Shown piece by piece: positions 1-8,251 of a stretch of DNA of 64,000 bases. Source of the DNA: Pseudomonas sp. MWU13-2105 (GTDB lineage: Bacteria; Pseudomonadota; Gammaproteobacteria; Pseudomonadales; Pseudomonadaceae); NCBI RefSeq assembly GCF_023242315.1, contig NZ_JALLIY010000020.1, forward strand, positions 1 to 64,000, read 5' to 3'. The notes beneath the pieces are model-generated. The model had not been told where the DNA came from, did not search any database, and worked only from the letters and a program-made list of their open reading frames with translations. Position 1 is the first letter of the stretch; each line of letters opens with the position of its first letter. The translations under genes and the position numbers were made by a program.

Positions 1-174
1 ACCTGGGGTCTTGTCGTAGCCGTCGGCAGCAACGGCGTTGGCACCTGGGGTCTTGTCGTAACCATCGGCAGCCACGGTATAGGCGCCGCCTGGAGTTTTG
101 TCATAGCCATCGGCAGCGAAGGTGTTGGCAGCCATTACCGAGAGGGCCAGCGCGAGGATCAGTTTGCTTTTCAT
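1..174 (-). CDS. Small secreted protein with tandem repeats (3' end outside window)
   Basis: This gene starts at 174 and runs off the left edge, so only the first 58 codons are visible. A ribosome binding site (CAGGAG) lies just upstream. The first 20 residues form a typical signal peptide ending in an Ala-x-Ala-like site. The mature part consists of repeats of a 14-15 residue unit containing AADGYDKTPG; three units are visible, and the DNA repeats with a period of 42 then 45 bases. The product should be exported to the periplasm or outside. I do not recognise a function. Small proteins of this composition are usually annotated as hypothetical in Pseudomonas. Confidence 0.75.
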   Translation of the reverse strand, partial: MKSKLILALALSVMAANTFAADGYDKTPGGAYTVAADGYDKTPGANAVAADGYDKTPG

Positions 175-600
175 GGTGGTTGCTCCTGAAGGTGTGCGTT
201 TTGTTCAGTGGGTGTGGAAGTGATTTTACGCTTGTTAATTTGATTAAAAAGCGCAAATAAATGCTTAAATCAATCGTATAAATCGATATGTATGTCACCA
301 AAAAAGGTCGGCATTCAATGTGATGCCAAGGGGCCGGAGCCAGGTCGATCTACGTAGGATCAGAATGTCGCTTGGAAATTAACTGGCCATTAATGCCGAT
401 AATTCTTTTGCAATTGCGCGCAAGTGCGTCGGGAGCGCCCGGTAAAGGCGTGGGGCAAGAGAGGTGAATGCAGGCTTGAAAACATCGTCGAACCTTGGGG
501 GAGCCGGCTTGCCGGCGATAGCGTCCGTATCGACGCTACAAGGCTCAAGGGCCTCATCGCCGGCAAGCCGGCTCCTACAAGGGCGCTGCGTTGAAGCTAC
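175..600. other. Intergenic region, no gene seen
   Basis: This 426-base stretch has an AT-rich half (about 220-300) that probably carries the promoter of the leftward repeat protein, and a REP-type palindrome at 500-575. The open frames in it look like chance frames, and none has a convincing ribosome binding site. Confidence 0.6.
500..575. repeat. REP doublet, GCCGGCTTGCCGGC class
   Basis: Two 20-base arms are perfect inverted repeats: GGAGCCGGCTTGCCGGCGAT at 500-519 and its reverse complement at 556-575. A second, inner inverted repeat (AGCGTC at 520-525 with GACGCT at 532-537) sits between them. This is the form of a Pseudomonas REP doublet. It lies downstream of the permease gene, between it and the repeat-protein promoter. 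A diverged relative is at 56179-56252. Confidence 0.85.
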
Positions 601-1923
601 TCAGTCGGCCTCGATCCGCGAATGCTTGCGGGTGTCCTTCATGGTCACGTACACCAGCAACGAACAGGCGATGCAGGCCGTCACGTACCAGTAGTAGCCG
701 GTTTCCATGCCGACGCTTTTGAACCACAGCGCAATGTATTCCGCGGTACCGCCGAAGATCGACACGGTCAGGGCATACGGCAGGCCGACGCCCAGCGCAC
801 GGATTTCAGTCGGGAACAGTTCGGCCTTCACCACCGCGTTGATCGAGGTGTAGCCGCTGACGATGATCAGCGCCGCCATGATCAGGAAGAACGCGCCCCA
901 CCAGGTCTGGATGGTGTGCAGGGTGCTGAGGATCGGCACGGTGAACAAGGTGCCGAGAATGCCGAAGGCAATCAGGATCGGCCGCCGGCCGATCTTGTCC
1001 GACAGCGCGCCGACCAGCGGTTGCAGGCACATGAAAAGGAACAGCGTCGCCGCCGAAATGGTGGTGGAGTCGGAGATGCTCATGCCGACCGTGTTCACCA
1101 GGTATTTCTGCATGTAGGTGGTGTAGGTGTAGAACGCCAGGGTGCCGCCCATGGTCAGGCCGACCACGGTCATCAGTTCCTTGGGATGCCGCATCAGGGT
1201 GCGCATCAGGCTTTCTTTCGGCTTTTCCTTCTTTTTGGTGAAGGACTCGGTTTCTTCCATGCCGCGACGCAGGTAGAGCGCGACCACGGCACACAGGGCG
1301 CCGATGGCAAACGGAATCCGCCAGCCCCAGGCTTGCAGCTGTTCGGTAGTGAGGCTCTGTTGCAGCACGATCAACACCGCCAGGGCGATGAGCTGGCCGG
1401 AAATCAGGGTCACGTACTGGAAGCTGGAGAAGAAGCCGCGACGTTCCTTGGTCGCCATCTCGCTGAGGTAGGTGGCCGAGGTGCCGTATTCACCACCGAC
1501 CGACAGGCCTTGCATCAGGCGGGCGACCACCAGCAGGATCGGCGCGCCGACGCCGATGGTTTCATAGCCCGGGGTCAGGGCGATGATCAGGGAGCCGAAG
1601 CACATCAGCAGGACCGAGGCCATCAACGCGGCCTTGCGCCCCTTGCGGTCGGCATACAGGCCCATGAGCCAGCCGCCGATCGGGCGCATCAGGAAGCCCA
1701 CGGCGAAGATCGCGGCGGTGTTGAGGAGTTGGGCGGTGGTGTCGCCCTTGGGGAAGAAGACCTTGGCGAAGTACAGTGAGAACGCGGCGTAGACGTACCA
1801 GTCGTACCACTCGACCATGTTGCCGACCGAGCCGCTGAAGATCGATTTCAGACGGCTGGAGGTGGTTCTTTCTTTGGCCGGCACGGCGGCCGACCCCAGG
1901 GGCAGGGTAGCGGAGTTATCCAT
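601..1923 (-). CDS. MFS permease, probable 2-oxoglutarate/dicarboxylate:proton symporter
   Basis: This 440-residue protein has the twelve-helix layout of the metabolite:H+ symporter branch of the major facilitator superfamily. The family loop motif (DRKGRKAA, about residues 91-98) lies between helices 2 and 3, and a second copy (SDKIGRRP) lies in the C-terminal half. It resembles KgtP and the P. aeruginosa PA5530 permease, which takes up 2-oxoglutarate and related C5 dicarboxylates. The start has AAGG eight bases upstream. A near-consensus sigma-54 promoter precedes it, and a sigma-54 activator with its kinase lies immediately upstream on the same strand, which supports substrate-induced dicarboxylate uptake. 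The exact substrate is inferred. Confidence 0.85.
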   Translation of the reverse strand: MDNSATLPLGSAAVPAKERTTSSRLKSIFSGSVGNMVEWYDWYVYAAFSLYFAKVFFPKGDTTAQLLNTAAIFAVGFLMRPIGGWLMGLYADRKGRKAALMASVLLMCFGSLIIALTPGYETIGVGAPILLVVARLMQGLSVGGEYGTSATYLSEMATKERRGFFSSFQYVTLISGQLIALAVLIVLQQSLTTEQLQAWGWRIPFAIGALCAVVALYLRRGMEETESFTKKKEKPKESLMRTLMRHPKELMTVVGLTMGGTLAFYTYTTYMQKYLVNTVGMSISDSTTISAATLFLFMCLQPLVGALSDKIGRRPILIAFGILGTLFTVPILSTLHTIQTWWGAFFLIMAALIIVSGYTSINAVVKAELFPTEIRALGVGLPYALTVSIFGGTAEYIALWFKSVGMETGYYWYVTACIACSLLVYVTMKDTRKHSRIEAD

Positions 1924-1984
1924 CAGGGAACCTTCAAGTCATTGTTTTTGTGGAGCGCGCGCAAGCGCAGCCTGCCAGGGCTAT

Positions 1985-2000
1985 AGCAGGAGCTGTGCCA
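1985..2000 (-). promoter_or_regulatory. Sigma-54 (RpoN) promoter of the permease
   Basis: Read on the minus strand, TTGGCACAGCTCCTGCTA carries GG at 1999-1998 and GC at 1987-1986 with exactly ten bases between them, matching the -24/-12 consensus (TGGCAC-N5-TTGCW) at nearly every position. Transcription would start near 1974, giving a leader of about 50 bases before the permease ATG at 1923. Confidence 0.85.
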
Positions 2001-2042
2001 ACGACTGAGGGCGCGGTTTAGAGGGGATTGCGGGATTTGATA

Positions 2043-2090
2043 GGCGGAAAACCGCTCATGTACGATAAATCGGTAAGCGGAAAATTGCCG
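2043..2090 (-). promoter_or_regulatory. Candidate enhancer sites for the sigma-54 activator
   Basis: Two related partial dyads share TTTTCCGC on the minus strand (2044-2051 and 2077-2084), 33 bases apart, or about three helical turns. They lie roughly 70-115 bases upstream of the predicted sigma-54 start, where enhancer-binding proteins usually dock. Assignment to the adjacent MifR-like regulator is inference. Confidence 0.4.
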
Positions 2091-2113
2091 ATGCGAACCC
2101 GCTCTATTGTGAT

Positions 2114-2247
2114 TGTGGCGAGCGGGCTTGCCCGCGCTGGGGCGCGAAGCGGCCCTGAGACCGGTGGTTGCGGTGTATCAGGTAGAACGAGGTGTCTGTT
2201 TTTACGGCTGCTTCGCAGCCGAGCGCGGGCAAGCCCGCTCGCCACAA
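2114..2247. repeat. REPIN, GAGCGGGCTTGCCCGC class, copy A
   Basis: The element begins with TGTGGCGAGCGGGCTTGCCC and ends with the reverse complement of that sequence, so the whole 134-base unit can fold into one long hairpin. An inner pair (GCTGCTTCGCAGC) forms a smaller stem. Two relatives occur at 5488-5638 and 49596-49732. It lies between the regulator and the permease promoter. Confidence 0.9.
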
Positions 2248-2316
2248 ATTTCGGCCAGGCTTAAATCGCTCTTAGCTGACTGGCATTAGGGCAAGCCCGT
2301 TCTTCACAAGGGGCAG

Positions 2317-3648
2317 TCAGTCGTCCTTGAGGAACATTTCGCGCGCCAGGCCATGGCGCTGCATTTTTTCATTGAAGGTGCGACGCGGCAGTTGCAGCTC
2401 TTCGAGTACCGCTTTGACATCGCCCTTGTGCCGGGTCAGGGCCGAACGCAGGCATTGCGCTTCAAAGGCCTCCTGCTGCGCCGCCAGGGATTGGCCCGGA
2501 TCGATGGCGTCAGGTTCCGGCTCACCGAGGCCGAGTACCGAGCGTTCGGCGGCATTCGCCAGCTCTCGGACATTGCCCGGCCAGTCATGGCTCAGCAGGC
2601 GGCTCAGCTGCGGTCCGCCCAACGGCGTTGAGCTCCGCCCCATTCGCTCGGCCGCGCTGTGGGCGAAGTGCTCGAACAGCAACGGGATATCTTCGCGGCG
2701 CTCGCGCAATGGCGGCAGGCGCAACTGCGCCACCGTCAGCCGGTAGGCCAGGTCCTCGCGAAAACGTCCGGCCCGGGCCTCGTCCAGCAGGTCGGGCTTG
2801 GTCGCCGCGACAATACGCAGGTCCACCGCGATGCTCTGGTTCGAACCCAGCCGCTCCAGCTTCTGCTCCTGCAGCACCCGCAGCAGTTTCACCTGCTGGG
2901 CCAGCGGCATGCTTTCGATTTCGTCGAGAAACAGTGTGCCGCCATCGGCGTATTCCAGCTTGCCGATACGCTTGCCCTGGGCTCCGGTGAAGGCGCCGCT
3001 TTCATGGCCGAACAACTCGGCTTCAAACAACGCCTCGGGAATCGCCGCGCAGTTGAGGGCGACAAACGGCTTGGCGGCCCGCGGTCCGAAATCATGCAGG
3101 CAACGGGCGACCAACTCCTTGCCGCTGCCGGTTTCGCCGCGGATCAGCACATTGACCGGCAGCGCCGCCAGCTCCAGTACCTGCCGACGCAGGGTTTGCA
3201 GACTGCGGGAAACCCCCAGCAGGCTGCGTTCGAGCCGGGAGCGATGGTCGGCCTGCTCATGCAACTGGCGGTTTTCCAGCACCAGGCGACGTTTCTCCAT
3301 GGCCCGGGCGAGGCTGGCGAGCAGGGTCTGCGGGCTGAAGGGTTTCTCGAGGAAGTCGTAGGCGCCATCGCGCATGGCTTCCACCGCCATGGGCACATCG
3401 CCGTGACCGGTCAGCAGGATCACCGGCAGATCACGGTCATGCGCTTGCAAGCGTGCCAGCAACTCCAGGCCGCCCATGCCGGGCATGCGCACGTCGCTGA
3501 GGATCACCCCGGGAAAATCCCCTGGCAGTTGCGCCAGGCACTCCTCGGCACGGCTGAAGGTCTGCACCTGGAAGCCCGACAGGCTCAGCCATTGCTCGAC
3601 GGCCGTGCGGATGCTGGCTTCGTCGTCGACCACGATCACGGCGTTCAT
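2317..3648 (-). CDS. mifR: Sigma-54-dependent response regulator (MifR/DctD type)
   Basis: This 443-residue cytoplasmic regulator has three parts. The receiver domain (about 1-120) has the acidic pocket D8-D9 and phosphoacceptor D52. The AAA+ domain (about 145-375) has Walker A GETGSGKE, the sigma-54 contact loop ESGAFTGA and Walker B GGTLFLDE. A short Fis-type helix-turn-helix ends the protein. Phosphorylated members of this family remodel RNA polymerase-sigma-54 at -24/-12 promoters. It overlaps its kinase by four bases and sits directly upstream of the permease, the likely target. MifR of P. aeruginosa controls 2-oxoglutarate use; the symbol rests on that resemblance and the context. Confidence 0.85.
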   Translation of the reverse strand: MNAVIVVDDEASIRTAVEQWLSLSGFQVQTFSRAEECLAQLPGDFPGVILSDVRMPGMGGLELLARLQAHDRDLPVILLTGHGDVPMAVEAMRDGAYDFLEKPFSPQTLLASLARAMEKRRLVLENRQLHEQADHRSRLERSLLGVSRSLQTLRRQVLELAALPVNVLIRGETGSGKELVARCLHDFGPRAAKPFVALNCAAIPEALFEAELFGHESGAFTGAQGKRIGKLEYADGGTLFLDEIESMPLAQQVKLLRVLQEQKLERLGSNQSIAVDLRIVAATKPDLLDEARAGRFREDLAYRLTVAQLRLPPLRERREDIPLLFEHFAHSAAERMGRSSTPLGGPQLSRLLSHDWPGNVRELANAAERSVLGLGEPEPDAIDPGQSLAAQQEAFEAQCLRSALTRHKGDVKAVLEELQLPRRTFNEKMQRHGLAREMFLKDD

Positions 3649-5408
3649 CGAATGTCCATCTCCGGGGCAATTGGCAGTGTCAGGCTGAAGTGGGCACCGC
3701 CCTGACGATTGTCGACGCTCAGGCGGCCGTCCAGTTCATGGACGATGGCGTAGGACACCGCCAGGCCCAGGCCGAGGCCTTCACCCACCGGCTTGGTGGT
3801 GAAGAACGGGTCGAAGACCTTGCCCAGGTGTTCTTCGGCAATGCCTCCGCCGCTGTCACCCACGCTCAGCAGCCATACCGGTGGGCGTGCTTCGATACGG
3901 ATCTCCAGGCGTTTGAGCGGCTTGTCGTGCATGGCATCCAGGGCATTGCGCAACAGGTTGATCAACACCTGCTCCAGGCGAATCGCATCGCCGCGGACCC
4001 AGGCCGGACGGGTCAGGTGCAGCACGGTGCTGACCGCGTCTTCGCGCAGGCGCGGCTCCAGCAGCTGCAACGCCTGGTCGACCACGCCGGCCAGGTCGAG
4101 AGGTTCGCGCAGGCCACTGGGGCTTTGTCGGGCGTAGGTCTTCAAATGCCCGGTGAGGGCCGCCATGCGCGTCAGCATCTGCTCCAGCGGCGCGAGCGCC
4201 TGGTAGGCGTCGTCGATCCGGCCGTGATCGAGCAGCAGGCGCAAGGTCGCCAATTGCATGCGCTGGGCGGTCAGCGGCTGGTTGATTTCATGGGCCAGGG
4301 CGGCGGACATCTGCCCCAGCGCCGCCAGCTTGGCCGACTGCACCAGGCCGTCCTGGGCGGTGCGCAGATCGCGGGTGCGCTCCTCCACCAGGCGTTCCAG
4401 CTCTTCGCGACTGCGTTGGCGCAAGCGCGCCAGGCGCCAGCGTTGGCTGAGGAACAGCAGCAGGAACACCAGCGTCAGCCACAGGCCTGCACCGGCGAGG
4501 GCGGCGTTGCGCTGTTCCTCGGCGGCCATCTGCGGTTTGCGCAGCAGGTGCAGGGTCCAGTCTTCCGGGGGCAGTGCCAGCGATTCCCAGAGGTAGTCGG
4601 CGCTGCCGTCCGGGCCATCGACCCGGGTCAGGTAGCTGTTGTCGCCGAACATCCGCAAGGGCCGGTATTCGAGGGGACTCAGGGATTGCTTGTCATATTG
4701 CCGGGTGCTGCCGATTTCGCTGCGATCGGTGTCACGCAGCGGGCGCAGCAGGCGATAACGCCAGCCGGGTTGGTTGGCGATAAACACGATGTCGCGGGCA
4801 TCGCTGACCAGCAGTGTGTCGTTGCCCTTGCTCCATTCGCGCTCCAGTTCCGGAAACTCCAGCTTCACCACCATCGCGCCGAGGAATTCGCCGTTGTCGC
4901 CGGTCACCGCGCTGGCGAGAAAGTAGCCGGGAATACCGCTGGTCACGCCGACGGCATAGAAATGCCCGCTGCCCTCGAGGCGGGTCTGGTTGAAGTAGGG
5001 GCGAAACCCATAGTTGTGACCGACGTAGCTGCTGGGCAGGCTCCAGTTGCTCGCGGCCACCGACAGGCCGTTGCGATCCAGCAGTTGCAAAGTGGAGGAG
5101 CGTGCCGCGCCGTTGATCCGTTCCAGTTTGCGGTTCAGGGCGTCCTGTTGGGCCGCGTCGATGGGGCCGGCCAGGGCCGCGCGCAATTGCGGATCGAGGG
5201 CGAGCACGGCGGGTAGCGCGCGATAGCGTTCGATCAGGGTATGCAGGGCATTGGCGTAGAGCGTCAGTTGGGTCTTGCCGCGCGAGGCGTCGTCGACCAG
5301 GGCCTGTCGTTCGGCGCGCTGCACGGCCCAGCCGGCGGCCAGGACGGTACCCGCGACAATCAGCAGGGTGTGGAACGCCAGGCGCAGGGGACGAGGGATG
5401 GGCGACAT
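3645..5408 (-). CDS. mifS: Membrane sensor histidine kinase (MifS/DctB type)
   Basis: This 587-residue sensor has an N-terminal membrane helix (about 10-27), a periplasmic region of about 260 residues of the kind found in DctB-like Cache sensors, and a second helix (near 300). A short coiled coil, a HisKA domain with the phosphorylatable His in ALAHEINQPL, and an HATPase domain (GDSGGGI, FFTTKPVGEGLGLGL) follow. It should sense an external C4/C5 dicarboxylate and phosphorylate the regulator whose start overlaps its stop. The ATG at 5408 lacks an obvious ribosome binding site, so the exact start is less certain. Confidence 0.85.
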   Translation of the reverse strand: MSPIPRPLRLAFHTLLIVAGTVLAAGWAVQRAERQALVDDASRGKTQLTLYANALHTLIERYRALPAVLALDPQLRAALAGPIDAAQQDALNRKLERINGAARSSTLQLLDRNGLSVAASNWSLPSSYVGHNYGFRPYFNQTRLEGSGHFYAVGVTSGIPGYFLASAVTGDNGEFLGAMVVKLEFPELEREWSKGNDTLLVSDARDIVFIANQPGWRYRLLRPLRDTDRSEIGSTRQYDKQSLSPLEYRPLRMFGDNSYLTRVDGPDGSADYLWESLALPPEDWTLHLLRKPQMAAEEQRNAALAGAGLWLTLVFLLLFLSQRWRLARLRQRSREELERLVEERTRDLRTAQDGLVQSAKLAALGQMSAALAHEINQPLTAQRMQLATLRLLLDHGRIDDAYQALAPLEQMLTRMAALTGHLKTYARQSPSGLREPLDLAGVVDQALQLLEPRLREDAVSTVLHLTRPAWVRGDAIRLEQVLINLLRNALDAMHDKPLKRLEIRIEARPPVWLLSVGDSGGGIAEEHLGKVFDPFFTTKPVGEGLGLGLAVSYAIVHELDGRLSVDNRQGGAHFSLTLPIAPEMDIR

Positions 5409-5487
5409 ACAGGCAACGACAGGCTGGGGAGGGGCGGGAAAGATAGCATGTCGGTTGCCGCGTTGCCTCGGCTGACAACGGTGGCCT

Positions 5488-5638
5488 TTGTGGCGAGCGG
5501 GCTTGCCCGCGCTGGGGCGCGAAGCGGCCCTAAAACCAGCGATCGTGGTGTATCCGGTAGGGCGAGGTGGCCGGTTTTACGACTGCTTCGCAGTCGAGCG
5601 CGGCGGTGCGGCGTGCCGACAAGCCCGCTCGCCACAAA
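5488..5638. repeat. REPIN, GAGCGGGCTTGCCCGC class, copy B with insertion
   Basis: This is the same hairpin element as at 2114-2247, but the right arm is interrupted. Where the other copies have GCGCGGGCAAGCCCGC, this one has about 16 extra bases (near 5601-5620) before AAGCCCGCTCGCCACAA. It occupies most of the gap between bglX and the sensor kinase. Confidence 0.85.
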
Positions 5639-5678
5639 ACCGCGCTCGGCTTCAAATTACCTTAAGTGAACGACAACA

Positions 5679-5711
5679 GTGCCGGCCGCCTCGCCACAAG
5701 GGGGCCGGCAC
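5679..5711 (-). terminator. Possible terminator hairpin after bglX
   Basis: GTGCCGGCC (5679-5687) pairs with GGCCGGCAC (5703-5711), just past the bglX stop. There is no strong T tract on the minus strand, so termination is uncertain. Confidence 0.4.
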
Positions 5712-5716
5712 CAGGC

Positions 5717-8008
5717 TTACAACAACTCGAAGCTCTGCTGCGTCACATCCTGGGAGTCCAGGCCGATCTGCACATTGAACTTGCCCGGCTCCGCGGCGTA
5801 CTTGAGCTGGGTGTTGTAGAACTTCAGGTCGTCCTCGTCGATGTTGAAGTGAATGACCTTCTGCTCGCCCGCCTTGAGCATCACCTTCTGGAAGTTCTTC
5901 AGTTCCTTGACCGGGCGGATCATGGAACCGGCGACGTCCTGGATATACAACTGCACCACGGTCTCGCCATCACGCTTGCCGGTGTTCTTGACCGTGATGC
6001 TGGCATCGAGCTTGCCGCTCTTGTTCAAGGTGGTCGAAGACAGCGCCATGTTGCTCAGGCTGAAATCGGTGTAGCTCAGGCCATAACCGAAGGGGTACAG
6101 CGGGGTGTTTTCCTCGTCGAAGTATTGCGAGGTGTAGTTGCCCGGCTTGCCCGGTGTGAAAGGCCGGCCGATGGTCAGGTGGTTGTAGTACATCGGCACC
6201 TGGCCGACCGAGCGCGGGAAGGTGATCGGCAGCTTGCCGGACGGGTTGTAGTCACCGAACAGTACATCGGCGATGGCGTTGCCGCCTTCGGTACCGCTGA
6301 ACCAGGTTTCCAGCACGGCATCGGCCTGTTCCTGCTCATGGCCGATGGTCAGCGGACGACCGTTCATCAGCACCAGCACCAGGGGCTTGCCGGTGGCCTT
6401 GAGAGCCTTGATCAGTTCCTGCTGGTTGGCCGGGATGTTCAGGTCGGTGCGGCTCGACGATTCGTGGGACATGCCCCGCGATTCGCCGACCGCCGCCACG
6501 ACCACGTCGGCCTGTTTTGCGGCCTTGACCGCTTCGGCGATCAGTTCAGCCGTCGGCCGTGGGTCGTTGACCACTTCCGGGGCGTCGAAATTGAGGAAGT
6601 TCAGGTAGTCGAGGAGCTTCTTGTCTTCGGTGATATTGGCGCCACGGGCGTAGATCAGGTGGCCCGGCTCGCCGAGCGCCTTGTTCATGCCGTCGAACAG
6701 GGTGACCGATTGCGCCGGCATACCGGCGGCGGCCCAACTGCCCATCATGTCGATCGGAGCCTTGGCCAACGGGCCGACCAGGGCGATCTTCGCCGACTTT
6801 TTCAGCGGCAGGGTCTGGCCCTGGTTTTTCAGCAGGACCAGGCTGCGGCGCGCCACATCCCGGGCATCGGCCCGGTGCAGGCGGCTTTCGGCGTTGGTGT
6901 CGGCCGGATCGTCCTCGGCCTTGCCGATACGCAGGTACGGGTCCTTGAACAGGCCCATGTCGTACTTGGCGCCGAGTACTTCACGCACGGCGTTGTCGAG
7001 GTCGCTTTGCGGCACTTCGCCGGACTTGATCAGCCCCGGCAGTTCCTTGCCATAGAGCGAGTCGTTCATGCTCATGTCGATGCCAGCCTTGATCGCCAGC
7101 TTGGCCGCTTCGCGACCGTCCTTGGCGACGCCATGCTTGAGCAGCTCGAAAATCGCCCCGTGGTCGCTCACCGCCAGGCCCTTGAAGCCCCAGTCCTTGC
7201 GCAGCAGGTCCTGCATCAGCCAGGTGTTGGAGGTCGCGGGTATGCCGTTGATCGAGTTCAGCGCGACCATCACCCCGCCCGCGCCGGCGTCGAGAGCGGC
7301 GCGATAGGGCGGCAGGTAGGTCTGGTACATTTTCACCGGGCTCATGTCGACCACGTTGTAGTCGCGCCCGCCTTCCACCGCGCCGTAGAGGGCGAAGTGC
7401 TTGACGCTGGCCATGATGCTGTCCGCTTCGCCCGGGCTCTTGCCCTGGTAGGCGTGGACCATCACCTTGGCGATGCGCGAGACCAGGTAGGTGTCCTCGC
7501 CGAAGCCTTCGGAAGTCCGGCCCCAACGCGGGTCGCGGGAAATGTCGACCATGGGCGCGAAGGTGATGTCGAGGCTGTCGGCGCTGGCTTCCTGGGCGGC
7601 GATGCGCCCGGAACGCCCGATGGCGTCCATGTCCCAGCTGGACGCCAGGGCCAGGCTGATGGGGAAAATGGTCCGGTGGCCGTGGATCACGTCATAGGCG
7701 AAGAACATCGGGATCTTCAGCCGGCTGCGCATGGCCGCGTCCTGCATCGGACGGTTTTCCGGACGGGTGATGGAGTTGAAGGTGCCGCCGATGTTACCGG
7801 CGGCGATTTCCTTGCGGATCAGTTCCCGGGGCATTTCCGGGCCGATACTGATCAGACGCAATTGGCCGATCTTTTCCTCGAGGGTCATCTGCTTCATCAA
7901 CTGGGCGATGAAAGCGTCCTTGTTTTCCAGGGGCGCGGGCTTTGTCTCAGCCGCTACCGGGAGACTGGCCAGGCCAATAGCGAGGCCCAGCAAACACAGT
8001 TTCTTCAT
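5717..8008 (-). CDS. bglX: Periplasmic beta-glucosidase, glycoside hydrolase family 3
   Basis: This 763-residue protein is about the length of E. coli BglX. A signal peptide (about 1-20, ending VAA) sends it to the periplasm. The GH3 N-terminal barrel (about 45-370) holds the nucleophile region AVSDHGAI; the GH3 C-terminal domain (about 395-625) and a fibronectin-type III-like domain (about 670-750) follow. The enzyme releases glucose from beta-glucosides and oligosaccharides. It appears monocistronic: both flanks are intergenic, and the gene ahead of it (lemA) is divergent. Confidence 0.95.
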   Translation of the reverse strand: MKKLCLLGLAIGLASLPVAAETKPAPLENKDAFIAQLMKQMTLEEKIGQLRLISIGPEMPRELIRKEIAAGNIGGTFNSITRPENRPMQDAAMRSRLKIPMFFAYDVIHGHRTIFPISLALASSWDMDAIGRSGRIAAQEASADSLDITFAPMVDISRDPRWGRTSEGFGEDTYLVSRIAKVMVHAYQGKSPGEADSIMASVKHFALYGAVEGGRDYNVVDMSPVKMYQTYLPPYRAALDAGAGGVMVALNSINGIPATSNTWLMQDLLRKDWGFKGLAVSDHGAIFELLKHGVAKDGREAAKLAIKAGIDMSMNDSLYGKELPGLIKSGEVPQSDLDNAVREVLGAKYDMGLFKDPYLRIGKAEDDPADTNAESRLHRADARDVARRSLVLLKNQGQTLPLKKSAKIALVGPLAKAPIDMMGSWAAAGMPAQSVTLFDGMNKALGEPGHLIYARGANITEDKKLLDYLNFLNFDAPEVVNDPRPTAELIAEAVKAAKQADVVVAAVGESRGMSHESSSRTDLNIPANQQELIKALKATGKPLVLVLMNGRPLTIGHEQEQADAVLETWFSGTEGGNAIADVLFGDYNPSGKLPITFPRSVGQVPMYYNHLTIGRPFTPGKPGNYTSQYFDEENTPLYPFGYGLSYTDFSLSNMALSSTTLNKSGKLDASITVKNTGKRDGETVVQLYIQDVAGSMIRPVKELKNFQKVMLKAGEQKVIHFNIDEDDLKFYNTQLKYAAEPGKFNVQIGLDSQDVTQQSFELL

Positions 8009-8201
8009 GAATGATTATCTCGGGGCCCGGTCCGGCGACCAAGCGTTGTGCACTGGCCGGGCTGTTTAGTTATAGGGAGCGACTATTGTTGTGCTAATAA
8101 TCCAGCACACTTATGAACTGTTTTTCGCGCTGGGCATCTTTTAGCTGATTGGCTTCACACATTCCAGTGGCGGTGGCGGATTATGCCCCAGTCCCGGGTG
8201 A

Positions 8202-8221
8202 GAAAAATCCTGGGATTTTTC
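8202..8221 (+). promoter_or_regulatory. Hairpin in the lemA leader
   Basis: GAAAAATCC at 8202-8210 is complementary to GGATTTTTC at 8213-8221, giving a short stem 16 bases before the lemA ribosome binding site. It could be a weak terminator/attenuator or just leader structure; there is no direct evidence of regulation. Confidence 0.3.
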
Positions 8222-8251
8222 CCTTTTCAACGTTTCAAGGAGTTTTCGAGC

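Noticed and set aside
2114..2247. The repeated hairpin elements as a possible CRISPR array
   Set aside because: The copies are far apart, fold on themselves, and lack regular spacers or cas genes.
5666..8014. A 782-codon open frame on the plus strand across bglX
   Set aside because: It is antisense to bglX and is low-complexity His/Arg/Gly sequence. The bglX frame has the signal peptide and catalytic motifs.
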